Assembly (NCBI GenBank): GCA_003481745.1
Contig: QULP01000001.1
Span: 434,001 to 498,000 of the forward strand
Reading direction: 5' to 3'
Length of the DNA stretch: 64,000 nucleotides
Origin: Firmicutes bacterium OM04-13BH
GTDB taxonomy: Bacteria > Bacillota > Clostridia > Lachnospirales > Lachnospiraceae
Positions within the stretch are counted from its first letter, which is position 1; every line of letters begins with the position of its first letter. A program made the position numbers and the translations under genes. Of the stretch, positions 16,878 to 25,811 are shown in pieces. The notes below the pieces were generated by a model that was not told where the DNA came from, made no database searches, and worked only from the letters and a program-made list of their open reading frames with translations.

Positions 16878-17330
16878 TTAATTATCGCATTTTTGTACCT
16901 GAATCTGCCCCTTTTCCCGCATCAGACGGCTTTCTTCTACAAGCTGACTCAGCTTAATTGAATCTACGGTGTCACGGATACTGCTGTTAATCCGTTCCCA
17001 CACAAATTTGGTTACACATAAATCTGCCCCCTGGCAACTATTGTCTTCTCCTCCGCAAGTTACGGCCTCTAAACTTCCCTCGAGTGCCCTTAAGACATCT
17101 CCCACAGAAATTTCGTTTGCCGGTCTCGCCAGTTTATAACCACCCTGCGCACCTCTGACGCTGACAATCAGTCCTGCACTTCGTAACTTTCGCATCAACT
17201 GTTCCAGATAACTGTCAGAAATGTTTTGTCTTCTGGCAATACTCTGTATGGAAACAGTCTCATTTTCACTATATAATGCCAGGTCTATCAAGGCTCTTAA
17301 TCCGTATCTTCCTTTGGTTGATAATTTCAA
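16878..17330 (-). CDS. iscR: Rrf2-family transcriptional regulator, IscR-like
   Basis: 150-residue winged-helix regulator. The N-terminus MKLSTKGRYGLRALIDLA and the recognition helix region are typical. Three cysteines in C-x6-C-x5-C (CGGEDNSCQGADLC) are the predicted 2Fe-2S ligands, so it probably senses Fe-S status. The first codon is TTG at 17330, ten bases after AAGGA. It heads iscR-nifS-nifU-mnmA, and a palindrome between promoter and gene suggests autorepression. Confidence 0.93.
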   Translation of the reverse strand: MKLSTKGRYGLRALIDLALYSENETVSIQSIARRQNISDSYLEQLMRKLRSAGLIVSVRGAQGGYKLARPANEISVGDVLRALEGSLEAVTCGGEDNSCQGADLCVTKFVWERINSSIRDTVDSIKLSQLVEESRLMREKGQIQVQKCDN

Positions 17331-17347
17331 ACAACCACCATCCTTTT

Positions 17348-17408
17348 AAATTCCGACTATTCCACTCGGATTTAAAAGTAGAATATCATTCTTATCTTGT
17401 TCTGTCAA
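17348..17408 (-). promoter_or_regulatory. promoter and probable Rrf2 operator of the Fe-S operon
   Basis: On the minus strand TTGACA (17408-17403) and TATTCT (17385-17380) are 17 bases apart. Just downstream, 17348-17373 is an imperfect palindrome: AAATTCCGA on one side and TCGGATTT on the other around ten bases. Its position over the start of transcription fits a repressor site for the adjacent IscR-like protein. Confidence 0.7.
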
Positions 17409-17455
17409 GATGGTTTTTTGAATATATTTGAGAAAAAGGTTTTTGGAAATCTGCC

Positions 17456-18784
17456 ATGAATCATACTCGTACTATGCTCAAAGGGACTCTGATTTTAACG
17501 CTCTCCGGCTTCCTTACAAAAATAATCGGTTTCTTGTATAGAATATTCCTCTCTCAGACAATCGGTTCTGCCGGAATGGGAATTTATCAGTTGATTTTTC
17601 CAATTCATGCTCTTTGTTTTGCTCTGACCGTCGGTGGCATCCAGACTGCAATTTCACGCCTTGTTGCTGCCAAATTTGCCAAAAAAGAGGACTCCGATGC
17701 AAGAGCCGTCTTTTTAATCGCCACATCTTTTTCTACCTTACTTTCTATTCTCGTCACTTTTTTTCTTTTTCATTATGCTGACTGGTTTGCTATACATATT
17801 TTATTTGAACCACAATGTACTTCTCTTTTAAAAGTATCCTCCCTCTCCATTCCGATGGGAACGTTTCACTCCTGCGTAAACGGTTATTATTTTGCCCGAA
17901 AAAAAACACTTTTACCGGCTCTCTCTCAGTTAATCGAACAGACTGCCCGTGTTGCCGCCTCCTATCTGCTCTGGCTTGTCTGGAGTCAGGAAGGACACGC
18001 AATCACTCCTATGCTTGCTGTCTTTGGTCTTTTTTTTGGGGAATTTATTTCCATGCTGTTCGCCTTATTTATTACCATCATGGATTTTCACTCCTCCACT
18101 CAGCCTGTTCGCAAGATAATCAGACCTTTTCGGCAGTTAAAAGAAATTCTGGCTTTTTCTACACCTCTTACCTGTAACCGCCTTCTGGTCAATCTTCTGC
18201 ACAGTATTGAATCCATTTTAATTCCGGGACATCTGCGCTTGTTTGGAATGACTCAGCAGACTGCCCTGTCTGTATATGGTGTCTTAAATGGAATGGCGCT
18301 GCCCTTAATTCTATTTCCCTGTGCAATTACAAATGCAGTCTCGGTCATGTTGCTGCCTTCCGTTGCAGAACACCAGGCACTTGGAAATTATGATAATATT
18401 CGGCTTTGTATTCAAAAAACAATTCGTTACTGTCTGATTCTTGGTTTTCTCTTCACATTCAGCTTCTTTTTTCTGGCAGATTTTCTCGGACTGTTTTTAT
18501 TCAAAAATGAACTTGCTTCCACTTTTATCCGCACCTTATCATTTATCTGTCCCTGTCTCTATCTTTCAAGTACCTTAAGTGGAATTTTAAATGGACTTGG
18601 TCAGACCGGTCCTTACTTTTTTCAAAATATGACAGGTCTTTCTATCCGGCTTTTATTTGTTTTTTTCGTAATTCCGACCCACGGAATCATCGGTTACCTC
18701 TGGGGACTGCTTTTAAGTGAACTTATTACTACATTTTTAACGCTTTTTTTTCTTCATCTTTTTCTGAAAGGGAAATGCTTGTGA
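17456..18784 (+). CDS. spoVB: SpoVB-like lipid/oligosaccharide flippase (MOP superfamily)
   Basis: 442-residue polytopic membrane protein with about 12 to 14 hydrophobic segments. The N-terminus KGTLILTLSGFLTKIIGFLYRI and the early motif MGIYQLIFPI are characteristic of SpoVB/MurJ-type flippases, which move lipid-linked precursors across the membrane; SpoVB acts in spore cortex synthesis. It is at the short end of the family. The gene is divergent from iscR. The ATG has only a weak GGAAAT upstream. Several paralogues normally exist, so the exact spoVB label is an inference. Confidence 0.82.
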   Translation: MNHTRTMLKGTLILTLSGFLTKIIGFLYRIFLSQTIGSAGMGIYQLIFPIHALCFALTVGGIQTAISRLVAAKFAKKEDSDARAVFLIATSFSTLLSILVTFFLFHYADWFAIHILFEPQCTSLLKVSSLSIPMGTFHSCVNGYYFARKKTLLPALSQLIEQTARVAASYLLWLVWSQEGHAITPMLAVFGLFFGEFISMLFALFITIMDFHSSTQPVRKIIRPFRQLKEILAFSTPLTCNRLLVNLLHSIESILIPGHLRLFGMTQQTALSVYGVLNGMALPLILFPCAITNAVSVMLLPSVAEHQALGNYDNIRLCIQKTIRYCLILGFLFTFSFFFLADFLGLFLFKNELASTFIRTLSFICPCLYLSSTLSGILNGLGQTGPYFFQNMTGLSIRLLFVFFVIPTHGIIGYLWGLLLSELITTFLTLFFLHLFLKGKCL

Positions 18785-18869
18785 ACTACTCTGCAACTAA
18801 GTTACCAGAGCATCTGAAAGGAAAGCAATATTTCTTTTTAACTTTAAAGCATAAAATCGTCAAAAACAG

Positions 18870-18898
18870 TCGACAAGCCTTTTTTTCTGTATTATAAT
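18870..18898 (+). promoter_or_regulatory. promoter of the DAHP synthase gene
   Basis: TCGACA (18870-18875), a 17-base spacer and a consensus TATAAT (18893-18898), followed by a 69-base leader ending in AAAGGAG. No T-box or other leader structure was recognised. Confidence 0.65.
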
Positions 18899-18967
18899 CA
18901 AACATTGATAGGATACTTTCTGTACAATATCCACAGAAAATGAACAGAGATAAAGGAGAAAGTTAAG

Positions 18968-19999
18968 ATGAGTTTTAAATTTGTGAAACAACTTCCATCT
19001 CCGGAAGAAATCAAAGAAATGTCTCCGGTAACCGAAGAAATGAAAAAAGTGAAAGAAACAAGAGACCGTCTGATTCAGGATGTCATTACAGGCAATTCTG
19101 ATAAATTTCTGGTTATTGTAGGTCCTTGCTCTGCTGATAATGAAGAAGCAGTCTGCGATTACACCAACCGTCTTGCAAAAGTTCAGGAAAAAGTTGCCGA
19201 CCGTCTTGTATTAGTTCCAAGAATCTATACCAACAAACCTCGTACAACAGGAGAAGGATATAAAGGAATGCTTCATCAGCCTGACCCGGAAGCAAAACCA
19301 GACGTACTTGCCGGTATCCTTGCAATCCGTCACATGCATATCCGTTCCATTAAAGAAACCGGATTAACTTCTGCAGATGAAATGCTTTATCCGGATAACT
19401 GGCATTATCTCTCTGACTTGCTTTCTTATGTTGCAATTGGCGCTCGTTCTGTTGAAAATCAGGAACATCGTCTGATGGTCAGCGGTCTGGACATTCCGGT
19501 TGGTATGAAAAATCCGACCAGTGGTGACTTTTCTGTTATGCTTAATTCCGTTGTTGCTGCACAGCATGGTCATGATTTTATTTCCAGAGGCTGGGAAGTC
19601 AGCACTGAAGGAAATCCTCTGACTCACACCATCTTAAGAGGTGCTGTCAACAAACACGGAAATACCATTCCAAACTATCACTACGAAGACTTACAGCTTC
19701 TGCTTGAAATGTATGGAGAACGTGACCTGGCAAATCCAGCTGTTATCATTGATGCCAACCATTCAAACTCCGGTAAAAAATATGAACAGCAGATCCGTAT
19801 CGTCAAAGAGGTCCTTCACAGCCGTCTTGTTTCTAAAGACATCCGCCAGTTAGTAAAAGGCGTTATGGTTGAAAGTTATATTGAACCGGGAAATCAGAAA
19901 ATCGGCCCAAACCATGTCTATGGAAAATCTATTACAGACCCATGCCTTGGATGGGATGAAACTGAAAAACTGCTTTATACAATCGCAGAGCTCTGCTAA
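18968..19999 (+). CDS. aroF: 3-deoxy-7-phosphoheptulonate synthase (DAHP synthase, class I)
   Basis: Condenses phosphoenolpyruvate and erythrose 4-phosphate, the first step of aromatic amino-acid synthesis. 343 residues, similar to the E. coli AroF/G/H type. Motifs: GPCSADN (metal and PEP site), KPRTTGEGYKG, PVGMKNPTSGD, and DANHSNSGKK with metal ligands near the C-terminus. AAAGGAG sits before the ATG. Monocistronic, with a strong terminator downstream. The symbol within the AroF/G/H group is arbitrary. Confidence 0.95.
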   Translation: MSFKFVKQLPSPEEIKEMSPVTEEMKKVKETRDRLIQDVITGNSDKFLVIVGPCSADNEEAVCDYTNRLAKVQEKVADRLVLVPRIYTNKPRTTGEGYKGMLHQPDPEAKPDVLAGILAIRHMHIRSIKETGLTSADEMLYPDNWHYLSDLLSYVAIGARSVENQEHRLMVSGLDIPVGMKNPTSGDFSVMLNSVVAAQHGHDFISRGWEVSTEGNPLTHTILRGAVNKHGNTIPNYHYEDLQLLLEMYGERDLANPAVIIDANHSNSGKKYEQQIRIVKEVLHSRLVSKDIRQLVKGVMVESYIEPGNQKIGPNHVYGKSITDPCLGWDETEKLLYTIAELC

Positions 20000-20000
20000 T

Positions 20001-20047
20001 AAAAAAGGCCGTAGTCTTCCACTGAAAAGAAGACTACGGTCTTTTTT
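20001..20047 (+). terminator. intrinsic terminator of DAHP synthase
   Basis: GGCCGTAGTCTTC (20007-20019) pairs with GAAGACTACGGTC (20029-20041), with one G-T pair, followed by TTTTTT. An A-run in front makes it usable for xerD from the other side. Confidence 0.9.
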
Positions 20048-20061
20048 GGTACATCACTTTT

Positions 20062-20946
20062 TTAGCTTCTTGGATGCGCTTTTTTATAGACATTCCTGAT
20101 TCGATTTGTATTCAAACTTAAATAAATCTGAGTAGTAGAAATATCTGAATGCCCCAGCATTTCCTGCACACTTCTTAAATCTGCACCATTCTGCAATAAA
20201 TGCACCGCAAAAGAATGACGCAGAGTATGCGGTGTAATTTCTTTTTCAATTCCTGCAAGTTTTGCATAATACTTTAAAATTTTCCAAAATCCCTGACGGC
20301 TCATTGCCGTTCCATTGCAGTTGATAAACAAATTGGGACTGTCATTTTCTTTTAAAAGTACATCTCTTGCCTGTTCCATATAAGTCTCCACTGCCTTTTT
20401 TGCTGTATTTCCAAATGGAACCGCACGGCTCTTTTCCATTGAACTACAGCTGATATAATTTAATTTCAGGTTCACATCCCTGACGGATAAATGAATCAGT
20501 TCACTGACACGTATCCCCGTTGCATACAGCAGTTCAAGCATTGCCTTGTCCCGTATTCCTTTTATTGTTTTTTCATCTGGCTGGGCAAGCAGCAAATCCA
20601 CTTCTTCTACAGAAAGAATCTCCGGTATCTTTTTTTCTACTTTTGGAGCTTTTAAAGTATCTGCCGGATTTTTGGGAATAAGTCCCTGATTAAAAAAATA
20701 TTGAAAAAATGCACGAATTGAAGCAATACTTCTGGAAATAGAAGAAGCCGCAAACTCCTCCCGTTCCAAATAAGTAACATAACTGTTTAATTCTGCCTCT
20801 GTCACTTGCCTTATTCTGCGTATCCCTTTGTCCTTCAAAAACTGCTCCAATTTGCGCAAGTCCCGCTCGTAAGAAATTTCTGTATTGAAAGAAGTGCCTC
20901 TTGTGTTATGTAAATACCCAATAAACTCTTCTATCTCACACTTCAT
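20062..20946 (-). CDS. xerD: site-specific tyrosine recombinase XerD
   Basis: Resolves chromosome dimers at dif together with XerC. 294 residues with an N-terminal SAM-like core-binding domain and a catalytic domain. The tetrad is visible: Arg in TGIRVSEL, HTLRHSF (His and Arg), LGHSD and the nucleophile Tyr in TQIYLSL. A beta-hairpin Lys region lies at MEKSRAVPFG. It is downstream of spoIIM, an arrangement also seen in Bacillus. It carries no integron or phage features, so the housekeeping role is favoured. Confidence 0.92.
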   Translation of the reverse strand: MKCEIEEFIGYLHNTRGTSFNTEISYERDLRKLEQFLKDKGIRRIRQVTEAELNSYVTYLEREEFAASSISRSIASIRAFFQYFFNQGLIPKNPADTLKAPKVEKKIPEILSVEEVDLLLAQPDEKTIKGIRDKAMLELLYATGIRVSELIHLSVRDVNLKLNYISCSSMEKSRAVPFGNTAKKAVETYMEQARDVLLKENDSPNLFINCNGTAMSRQGFWKILKYYAKLAGIEKEITPHTLRHSFAVHLLQNGADLRSVQEMLGHSDISTTQIYLSLNTNRIRNVYKKAHPRS

Positions 20947-21199
20947 GATACAATCCTTTATCTCTAATCTTTATAGACACTCTCAAAGTCTTTCTGCAAC
21001 GTCAAAACCACAAAAACTTCAAGAATATATTTGCTATAAATGGATTATATATCACTTTTGGATTAAAAATCAAACCCCTTTTTAAGGTTCCTTTTCCTGT
21101 TTTCCATTATGTTTTTTTATTTATACAAGATATCGGCAGCCACTATTTTTCATCCACCATATATGGTAAATTTTAAATTGTTAACTTTTTATGAATTTT

Positions 21200-21760
21200 T
21201 TAATGAAATAATACTCTTAATAAATTGGGACTCACATAACTTTCCAAAAAAATCCCAAGCAAAAATATAAGTGCCGCACTGGTCATAAAAAAAACGTACC
21301 CCTTATAGCCCTCTTTTCTCCGATAACTTTTCCTCCAGAATTTAAGACTCATCTCACTGCATAAAAAAAACAGAGCTAAAACAGAGGGAAGATAAAAGAA
21401 AATCTGAGGAATCCCACATCCTATACAGAAAAAAATTCCAATGACCCCATACTCCATCAAAAATAAAGTAACCAGACAGCCTGCTAAAAGTCCGAGCCAC
21501 AGACAGCCTGCCAATACCATTACAATTCCTGCAGGCGTCATTCCGCCTATAAAATAAAACAGAAACCATTTCCCCCTCAGTTTTAATAAGTGACCAAATA
21601 CCTGAACATTTAAAACAGATTCTGTATTTTGATTTTTCAGATAGATACCAAGTAAAGCTGTATTCTCCTGTGTCACCTTTTTCAACAGACTCGTACAAAG
21701 AATTCCAATTGTAAAGCCTACAAAATATAGAATCAAAAAAATGGAAAGCCTTTTTTTCAT
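21200..21760 (-). CDS. spoIIM: stage II sporulation protein M
   Basis: 186-residue integral membrane protein with about five hydrophobic spans. SpoIIM works with SpoIID and SpoIIP in peptidoglycan remodelling during engulfment. Its family signature is seen in the central GGMTPAGIVMVLAGCLWLG region and the C-terminal GIFLESYVSPNLL. It lies upstream of xerD, as in other spore formers. Transcription is probably sigma-E dependent, but I see no confident sigma-E promoter. Confidence 0.9.
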   Translation of the reverse strand: MKKRLSIFLILYFVGFTIGILCTSLLKKVTQENTALLGIYLKNQNTESVLNVQVFGHLLKLRGKWFLFYFIGGMTPAGIVMVLAGCLWLGLLAGCLVTLFLMEYGVIGIFFCIGCGIPQIFFYLPSVLALFFLCSEMSLKFWRKSYRRKEGYKGYVFFMTSAALIFLLGIFLESYVSPNLLRVLFH

Positions 21761-21840
21761 TTTTTCCCCCTATACAAGGTATGCCTTATTTATTATACTT
21801 AACACAAAAAATTTTTTACAGAAAAGCAATTTCCTGCAAA

Positions 21841-21993
21841 GTCAAGTGGATATTCGCAATCCGCTTCGCTACTTGCTCATAACCAAATAGCTGCTACGCA
21901 GCTTATCAGAAGGGGCTTGCCCCCTCCTGATACAAGCAAGTCCCCTGCTTATTGCTTTTCGCAATTGAAGCAGGGGACTTACTTGATTTGGTT
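21841..21993. repeat. interspersed hairpin repeat, long form
   Basis: Starts GTCAAGTGGATATTCGCAAT and ends ACTTGATTTGGTT. The same ends occur at 58708-58755 in a shorter form. Inside are nested stems: TATCAG/CTGATA enclosing GGGGC/GCCCC (about 21903-21932), and AAGTCCCCTGCTT against AAGCAGGGGACTT (21938-21980). No coding frame. It looks like a REP/MITE-type repeat between spoIIM and rny. Confidence 0.75.
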
Positions 21994-22029
21994 AAAAAAC
22001 AGAGCCAAAGAATTTTTTCTTTGACTCTG
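21994..22029 (-). terminator. intrinsic terminator of rny
   Basis: CAGAGCCAAAG (22000-22010) pairs with CTTTGACTCTG (22019-22029). On the minus strand the stem is followed by six T (complement of 21994-21999). Confidence 0.88.
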
Positions 22030-22039
22030 CATCAGTTTC

Positions 22040-23599
22040 TTATTTTGCGTAATCGACTACGCGGCTTTCACGAATTACACTAACTTTAATCTGTCCTGGA
22101 TATTCCAGTTCAGCTTCAATTTGTTTGGAAATATCTCGTGCTAACAATACCATATCCGTATCACTTACATGTTCCGGAAGTACCATTACACGGATTTCTC
22201 TACCTGCCTGAATAGCAAAAGATTTTTCTACTCCCTTGAAGGAGTTTGTTATGTCTTCTAATTGTTTTAACCTGTTGGTATATGTTTCTACAGTTTCTCT
22301 TCTTGCACCTGGTCTTGCAGCTGAAATCGCATCTGCCGCCTGTACAAGACAAGCCACCAGAGAATTCGGCTCTACGTCACCGTGGTGGGACTCAACCGCA
22401 TTAATTACAATCTGGGACTCTTTATATTTTCTACATAAGTCAGCACCGATCTGAATATGGGAACCTTCCACTTCATGGTCGATGGATTTTCCGATGTCAT
22501 GTAATAAACCAGCACGTTTTGCCATCCGGATATCGGTTCCGACTTCTCCGGCTAATAATCCAGCAATCTGTGCTACTTCAATTGAATGTTTTAAAGCATT
22601 CTGTCCGTAGCTGGAACGGAATTTCATACGTCCTAACAAACGGATTAATTCCGGATGAATACCATGCACTCCAACTTCAAGTGCAGCAGATTCTCCTTCC
22701 TCTCTCATCATGGTTTCAACTTCTTTTTGTGCCTTTTCCACCATCTCTTCAATTCTGGCTGGATGAATTCTTCCATCCACAATCAGTCTTTCCAATGCAA
22801 TACGTGCCACCTCACGTCTGATTGGGTCAAATCCGGACAGGACTACCGCTTCCGGGGTATCATCGATAATCAAATCTACCCCTGTTAAGGTTTCAAGTGT
22901 TCTGATGTTACGTCCCTCTCTACCAATGATACGTCCTTTCATTTCATCACTTGGAAGCTGCACGACTGAAATTGTAGCTTCCGCTACATGGTCTGCTGCA
23001 CATTTCTGAATTGCAGTTACCACATATTCTTTTGCTTTTTTACCAGCTTCTTCTTTTGCCTTACTCTCTAATTCCTTATAAAGCTTGGCAGTGTCAGTTT
23101 TTACTTCGTCTTCAACAGTTTTTAAAAGATAATCTTTTGCTTGTTCGGAGGTAAGACCGGAAATTCTCTCCAGTTCCTGTACTCTCTGGTCATGTAATTC
23201 GTCGATTTTCTTTTCTTTTTTCTTTAACTCTGCTTCTTTTGCTGAATAATCTGCTTCTCGCTTTTCGATGGCATCTGCTTTTTTATCCAAAGCTTCTTCT
23301 CTGGAGACAACACGCTTCTCATATTTCTGAAGTTCTGCACGTCTCTCTTTTGTCTCTTTTTCCAATTCATTCTTGGTGCGAAGGTTTTCTTCTTTCGCCT
23401 CTAAAAGAGCTTCACGCTTTTTCGTTTCCGCAGTTTTCAATGCTTCATCTATAATGCCTCTTGCTTTTACTTCAGCAGTTCCAATTGTTTCCGCATCTTT
23501 TTCTGTCTTTTTCTTTACAGAAAGATTTGCAGTAACCGGCACTGAAACAGCTAAGGTAACTATAACAGCAATAATCGCAGTTATCACAATGATTCCCAC
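22040..23599 (-). CDS. rny: ribonuclease Y
   Basis: Membrane-anchored endoribonuclease that starts mRNA decay in Firmicutes. 519 residues. One N-terminal transmembrane segment ([16 protein letters not shown]) is followed by a long charged coiled coil (about 30-190), a KH RNA-binding domain with [12 protein letters not shown], then an HD domain with [12 protein letters not shown] and the downstream ESHHGD. Start is GTG at 23599 behind AAGGAGG. It sits downstream of recA-recX as in many Clostridia. Confidence 0.97.
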   Translation of the reverse strand: MGIIVITAIIAVIVTLAVSVPVTANLSVKKKTEKDAETIGTAEVKARGIIDEALKTAETKKREALLEAKEENLRTKNELEKETKERRAELQKYEKRVVSREEALDKKADAIEKREADYSAKEAELKKKEKKIDELHDQRVQELERISGLTSEQAKDYLLKTVEDEVKTDTAKLYKELESKAKEEAGKKAKEYVVTAIQKCAADHVAEATISVVQLPSDEMKGRIIGREGRNIRTLETLTGVDLIIDDTPEAVVLSGFDPIRREVARIALERLIVDGRIHPARIEEMVEKAQKEVETMMREEGESAALEVGVHGIHPELIRLLGRMKFRSSYGQNALKHSIEVAQIAGLLAGEVGTDIRMAKRAGLLHDIGKSIDHEVEGSHIQIGADLCRKYKESQIVINAVESHHGDVEPNSLVACLVQAADAISAARPGARRETVETYTNRLKQLEDITNSFKGVEKSFAIQAGREIRVMVLPEHVSDTDMVLLARDISKQIEAELEYPGQIKVSVIRESRVVDYAK

Positions 23600-23731
23600 A
23601 GGAGCACCTCCTTATATTTAATTTTCATTGTACAAATACAACAGTATAATTTTATACTGTTTTCAATAAAAAGTCAACTAAAAAGCATTTTAAAAATTAC
23701 CTCTCTCTGTATAATTTGTCGAACTTTTTTA

Positions 23732-24355
23732 TTAAAATTCTATATTATTCCGCCATTCTTCCTCACGCATAACAGCCAGAATATCCGACGAAGAAAATCC
23801 CTTTCTCATTAAAAATCCATAAAGTCTCTGCTTCTCTTTTTCATTCATGGGAATATCTGTCTTTCGCTTCTTTAAGATAATCTGACGAATCATTTCTCTC
23901 GTTTCTCCAAAATCTGTCGATTCTAATACCTCTTCAATGATTTCTCTGGAAATTCCCTTCTGGACAAGTTCCATTTTCAGTCTCGCTTTTCCTTTTCCCT
24001 GCTTTTTCCACTCAATATAATGTTCGGCATATCGTCTGTCATCTAAATATCCATAAGATGTTACATAAGCAATCGCAGATTCCACTGCTTCTTTTGGATA
24101 CTCACTTTCTTCCAGTTTTCTTCTAAGCTGTGCTTCTGTTTTATCCGTACGCTCCAAAATATGCATAGCACGCAAAGTTGCACGTTTTTTGAGTACCCTG
24201 TTGACTAATTCTTCATAAACTTCAGGAGGAAGCACTGCTCCCTCCTCTAAATGATAACGGGAAAGTTCGCCTTTATAAACCGCAAAGGCAGATTCCCCAT
24301 CTAAAAATATTCTATACTTCTGCTTTGTCAAAGCCTGTATTTTCGTTATCTCCAT
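23732..24355 (-). CDS. recX: RecX, regulator of RecA
   Basis: 207 residues built of three-helix RecX repeats; motifs include ERTDKTEAQLRRKLEE and GYLDDRRYAEHYIEWKKQGKGKARLKMEL. RecX binds RecA filaments and limits their activity. The ATG overlaps the recA stop by one base, so both are made from one SOS-controlled message. Confidence 0.95.
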   Translation of the reverse strand: MEITKIQALTKQKYRIFLDGESAFAVYKGELSRYHLEEGAVLPPEVYEELVNRVLKKRATLRAMHILERTDKTEAQLRRKLEESEYPKEAVESAIAYVTSYGYLDDRRYAEHYIEWKKQGKGKARLKMELVQKGISREIIEEVLESTDFGETREMIRQIILKKRKTDIPMNEKEKQRLYGFLMRKGFSSSDILAVMREEEWRNNIEF

Positions 24356-25401
24356 TATTCACCTTTTTTACTCTCGGATTTTGCAGACTCTGTTTGCTTC
24401 TTCTCAGTTGGAAGTCCGTAATGCTCACGAACCTGTGTTTCCACTTCTTCAAGAATCTCCGGATTGTCTCTCAAATACTGCTTTGCATTTTCACGTCCCT
24501 GACCAATCTTTGCATCCTTATAGGCATACCATGCACCACTTTTTACAATAATTCCAAGTCCGGCAGCCAAATCAAGCACGTCACCCTCTTTTGAAATTCC
24601 TTTTCCAAACATAATATCAAACTCTGCCTCTTTAAACGGCGGTGCAACTTTATTTTTTACAACTTTAATTCTGGTTCTGTTACCGATAATCTCTCCTGCC
24701 TGTTTTAATGCTTCAATCCTTCTGACATCCATACGCACGGAAGAATAGAACTTTAAGGCACGTCCACCTGTTGTTGTTTCCGGATTTCCAAACATCACTC
24801 CAATTTTTTCACGAAGCTGGTTAATAAAAATTACCACACAGTTTGATTTACTGATAACCGCTGTCAGTTTTCTAAGTGCCTGAGACATCAGCCTTGCCTG
24901 AAGTCCAACGTGGGAATCTCCCATATCACCTTCAATTTCCGCCTTCGGAACAAGTGCTGCAACAGAGTCTACAATTACAATGTCCACTGCACCGGAACGC
25001 ACCATGGTTTCTGTAATTTCCATCGCCTGTTCTCCGTTGTCCGGCTGGGAAATATAAAGATTATCAATATCAACACCAATGTTTTTTGCATAAACAGGGT
25101 CTAACGCATGTTCTGCATCGATAAAGCCTGCAATTCCTCCTCTTTTCTGTACTTCTGCAACCATGTGGAGGGCTACTGTTGTCTTACCACTTGATTCTGG
25201 TCCGTAAATCTCAATAATTCTCCCTTTTGGGACTCCTCCAAGACCTAATGCAATATCAAGGCTTAAAGAGCCAGTCGGAACAGCTTCTACATTCATATTT
25301 ACGCTGGAATCACCTAATTTCATAACAGAACCTTTTCCAAACTGTTTTTCAATCTGTCCAAGCGCTACATCAAGTGCTTTTAATTTATCTTCTTTGACCA
25401 T
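24355..25401 (-). CDS. recA: recombinase RecA
   Basis: DNA-dependent ATPase that pairs strands in recombination and triggers LexA self-cleavage. 348 residues. Walker [14 protein letters not shown] is near residues 65-78, the Walker B region is [12 protein letters not shown], the L2 loop has [19 protein letters not shown], and a charged Lys/Ser-rich tail ends the protein. AAAGGAG precedes ATG 25401. A LexA box lies between promoter and gene. Confidence 0.98.
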   Translation of the reverse strand: MVKEDKLKALDVALGQIEKQFGKGSVMKLGDSSVNMNVEAVPTGSLSLDIALGLGGVPKGRIIEIYGPESSGKTTVALHMVAEVQKRGGIAGFIDAEHALDPVYAKNIGVDIDNLYISQPDNGEQAMEITETMVRSGAVDIVIVDSVAALVPKAEIEGDMGDSHVGLQARLMSQALRKLTAVISKSNCVVIFINQLREKIGVMFGNPETTTGGRALKFYSSVRMDVRRIEALKQAGEIIGNRTRIKVVKNKVAPPFKEAEFDIMFGKGISKEGDVLDLAAGLGIIVKSGAWYAYKDAKIGQGRENAKQYLRDNPEILEEVETQVREHYGLPTEKKQTESAKSESKKGE

Positions 25402-25435
25402 CTTTTTACTCCTTTATTTTATTTTTTATATGCAG

Positions 25436-25492
25436 CGAACTTATGTTCGTATCTATAGTTGATATAATAGTATACTTTCTCTTAATTGTCAA
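25436..25492 (-). promoter_or_regulatory. recA promoter with LexA (SOS) box
   Basis: Minus strand: TTGACA (25492-25487), 17 bases, TATTAT (25469-25464). About 14 bases downstream is CGAACTTATGTTCG (25436-25449), a perfect CGAAC-N4-GTTCG palindrome matching the Gram-positive LexA consensus. Confidence 0.88.
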
Positions 25493-25499
25493 TGAGTTT

Positions 25500-25811
25500 T
25501 CTTTTTCTGCTTACAGCTTTATAGATTATTTGGAGATTATTTTCAGCGAACGCTAAGGATAAAAAATTTAAGAATCTTAAGATTTATCTTTGATTTATTG
25601 CTTTTTATTATCCTCGATTTTTTACAAAAAGTCAAGAAAAGTTGATTTTTTAATTATTTTTTTGTCATTTTTTACGTTTTAGATAAATTAATTTGATGTC
25701 TTTTAGACGAATTAACCGTATAATGTACCTATAAATATTATTTTTTTATATCTTGTGTGATTTTTTTATTATTTACAGAAAATTACATCACACAAGTAAG
25801 AAAGGAGACTT
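25500..25811. other. AT-rich intergenic region between recA and hppA
   Basis: No gene seen. It contains a TATAAT at about 25720 that may be the hppA -10, without a clear -35, and a perfect 10-bp inverted repeat directly before the hppA ribosome site (separate entry). Confidence 0.5.
25752..25796 (+). promoter_or_regulatory. leader stem-loop of the pyrophosphatase gene
   Basis: CTTGTGTGAT (25752-25761) and ATCACACAAG (25787-25796) are perfect complements around a 25-base AT-rich loop. The stem ends four bases before the AGAAAGGAG ribosome site, so it could modulate translation or message stability. Confidence 0.5.

Noticed and set aside
20062..20946. Phage or integrative-element integrase
   Set aside because: It is next to spoIIM in the conserved Firmicutes order, of XerD size, with no attachment sites or phage genes around.
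25544..25560. Second LexA box (CAGCGAACGCTAAGG) upstream of hppA
   Set aside because: Only the GAAC half is present; no GTTC at the right spacing.
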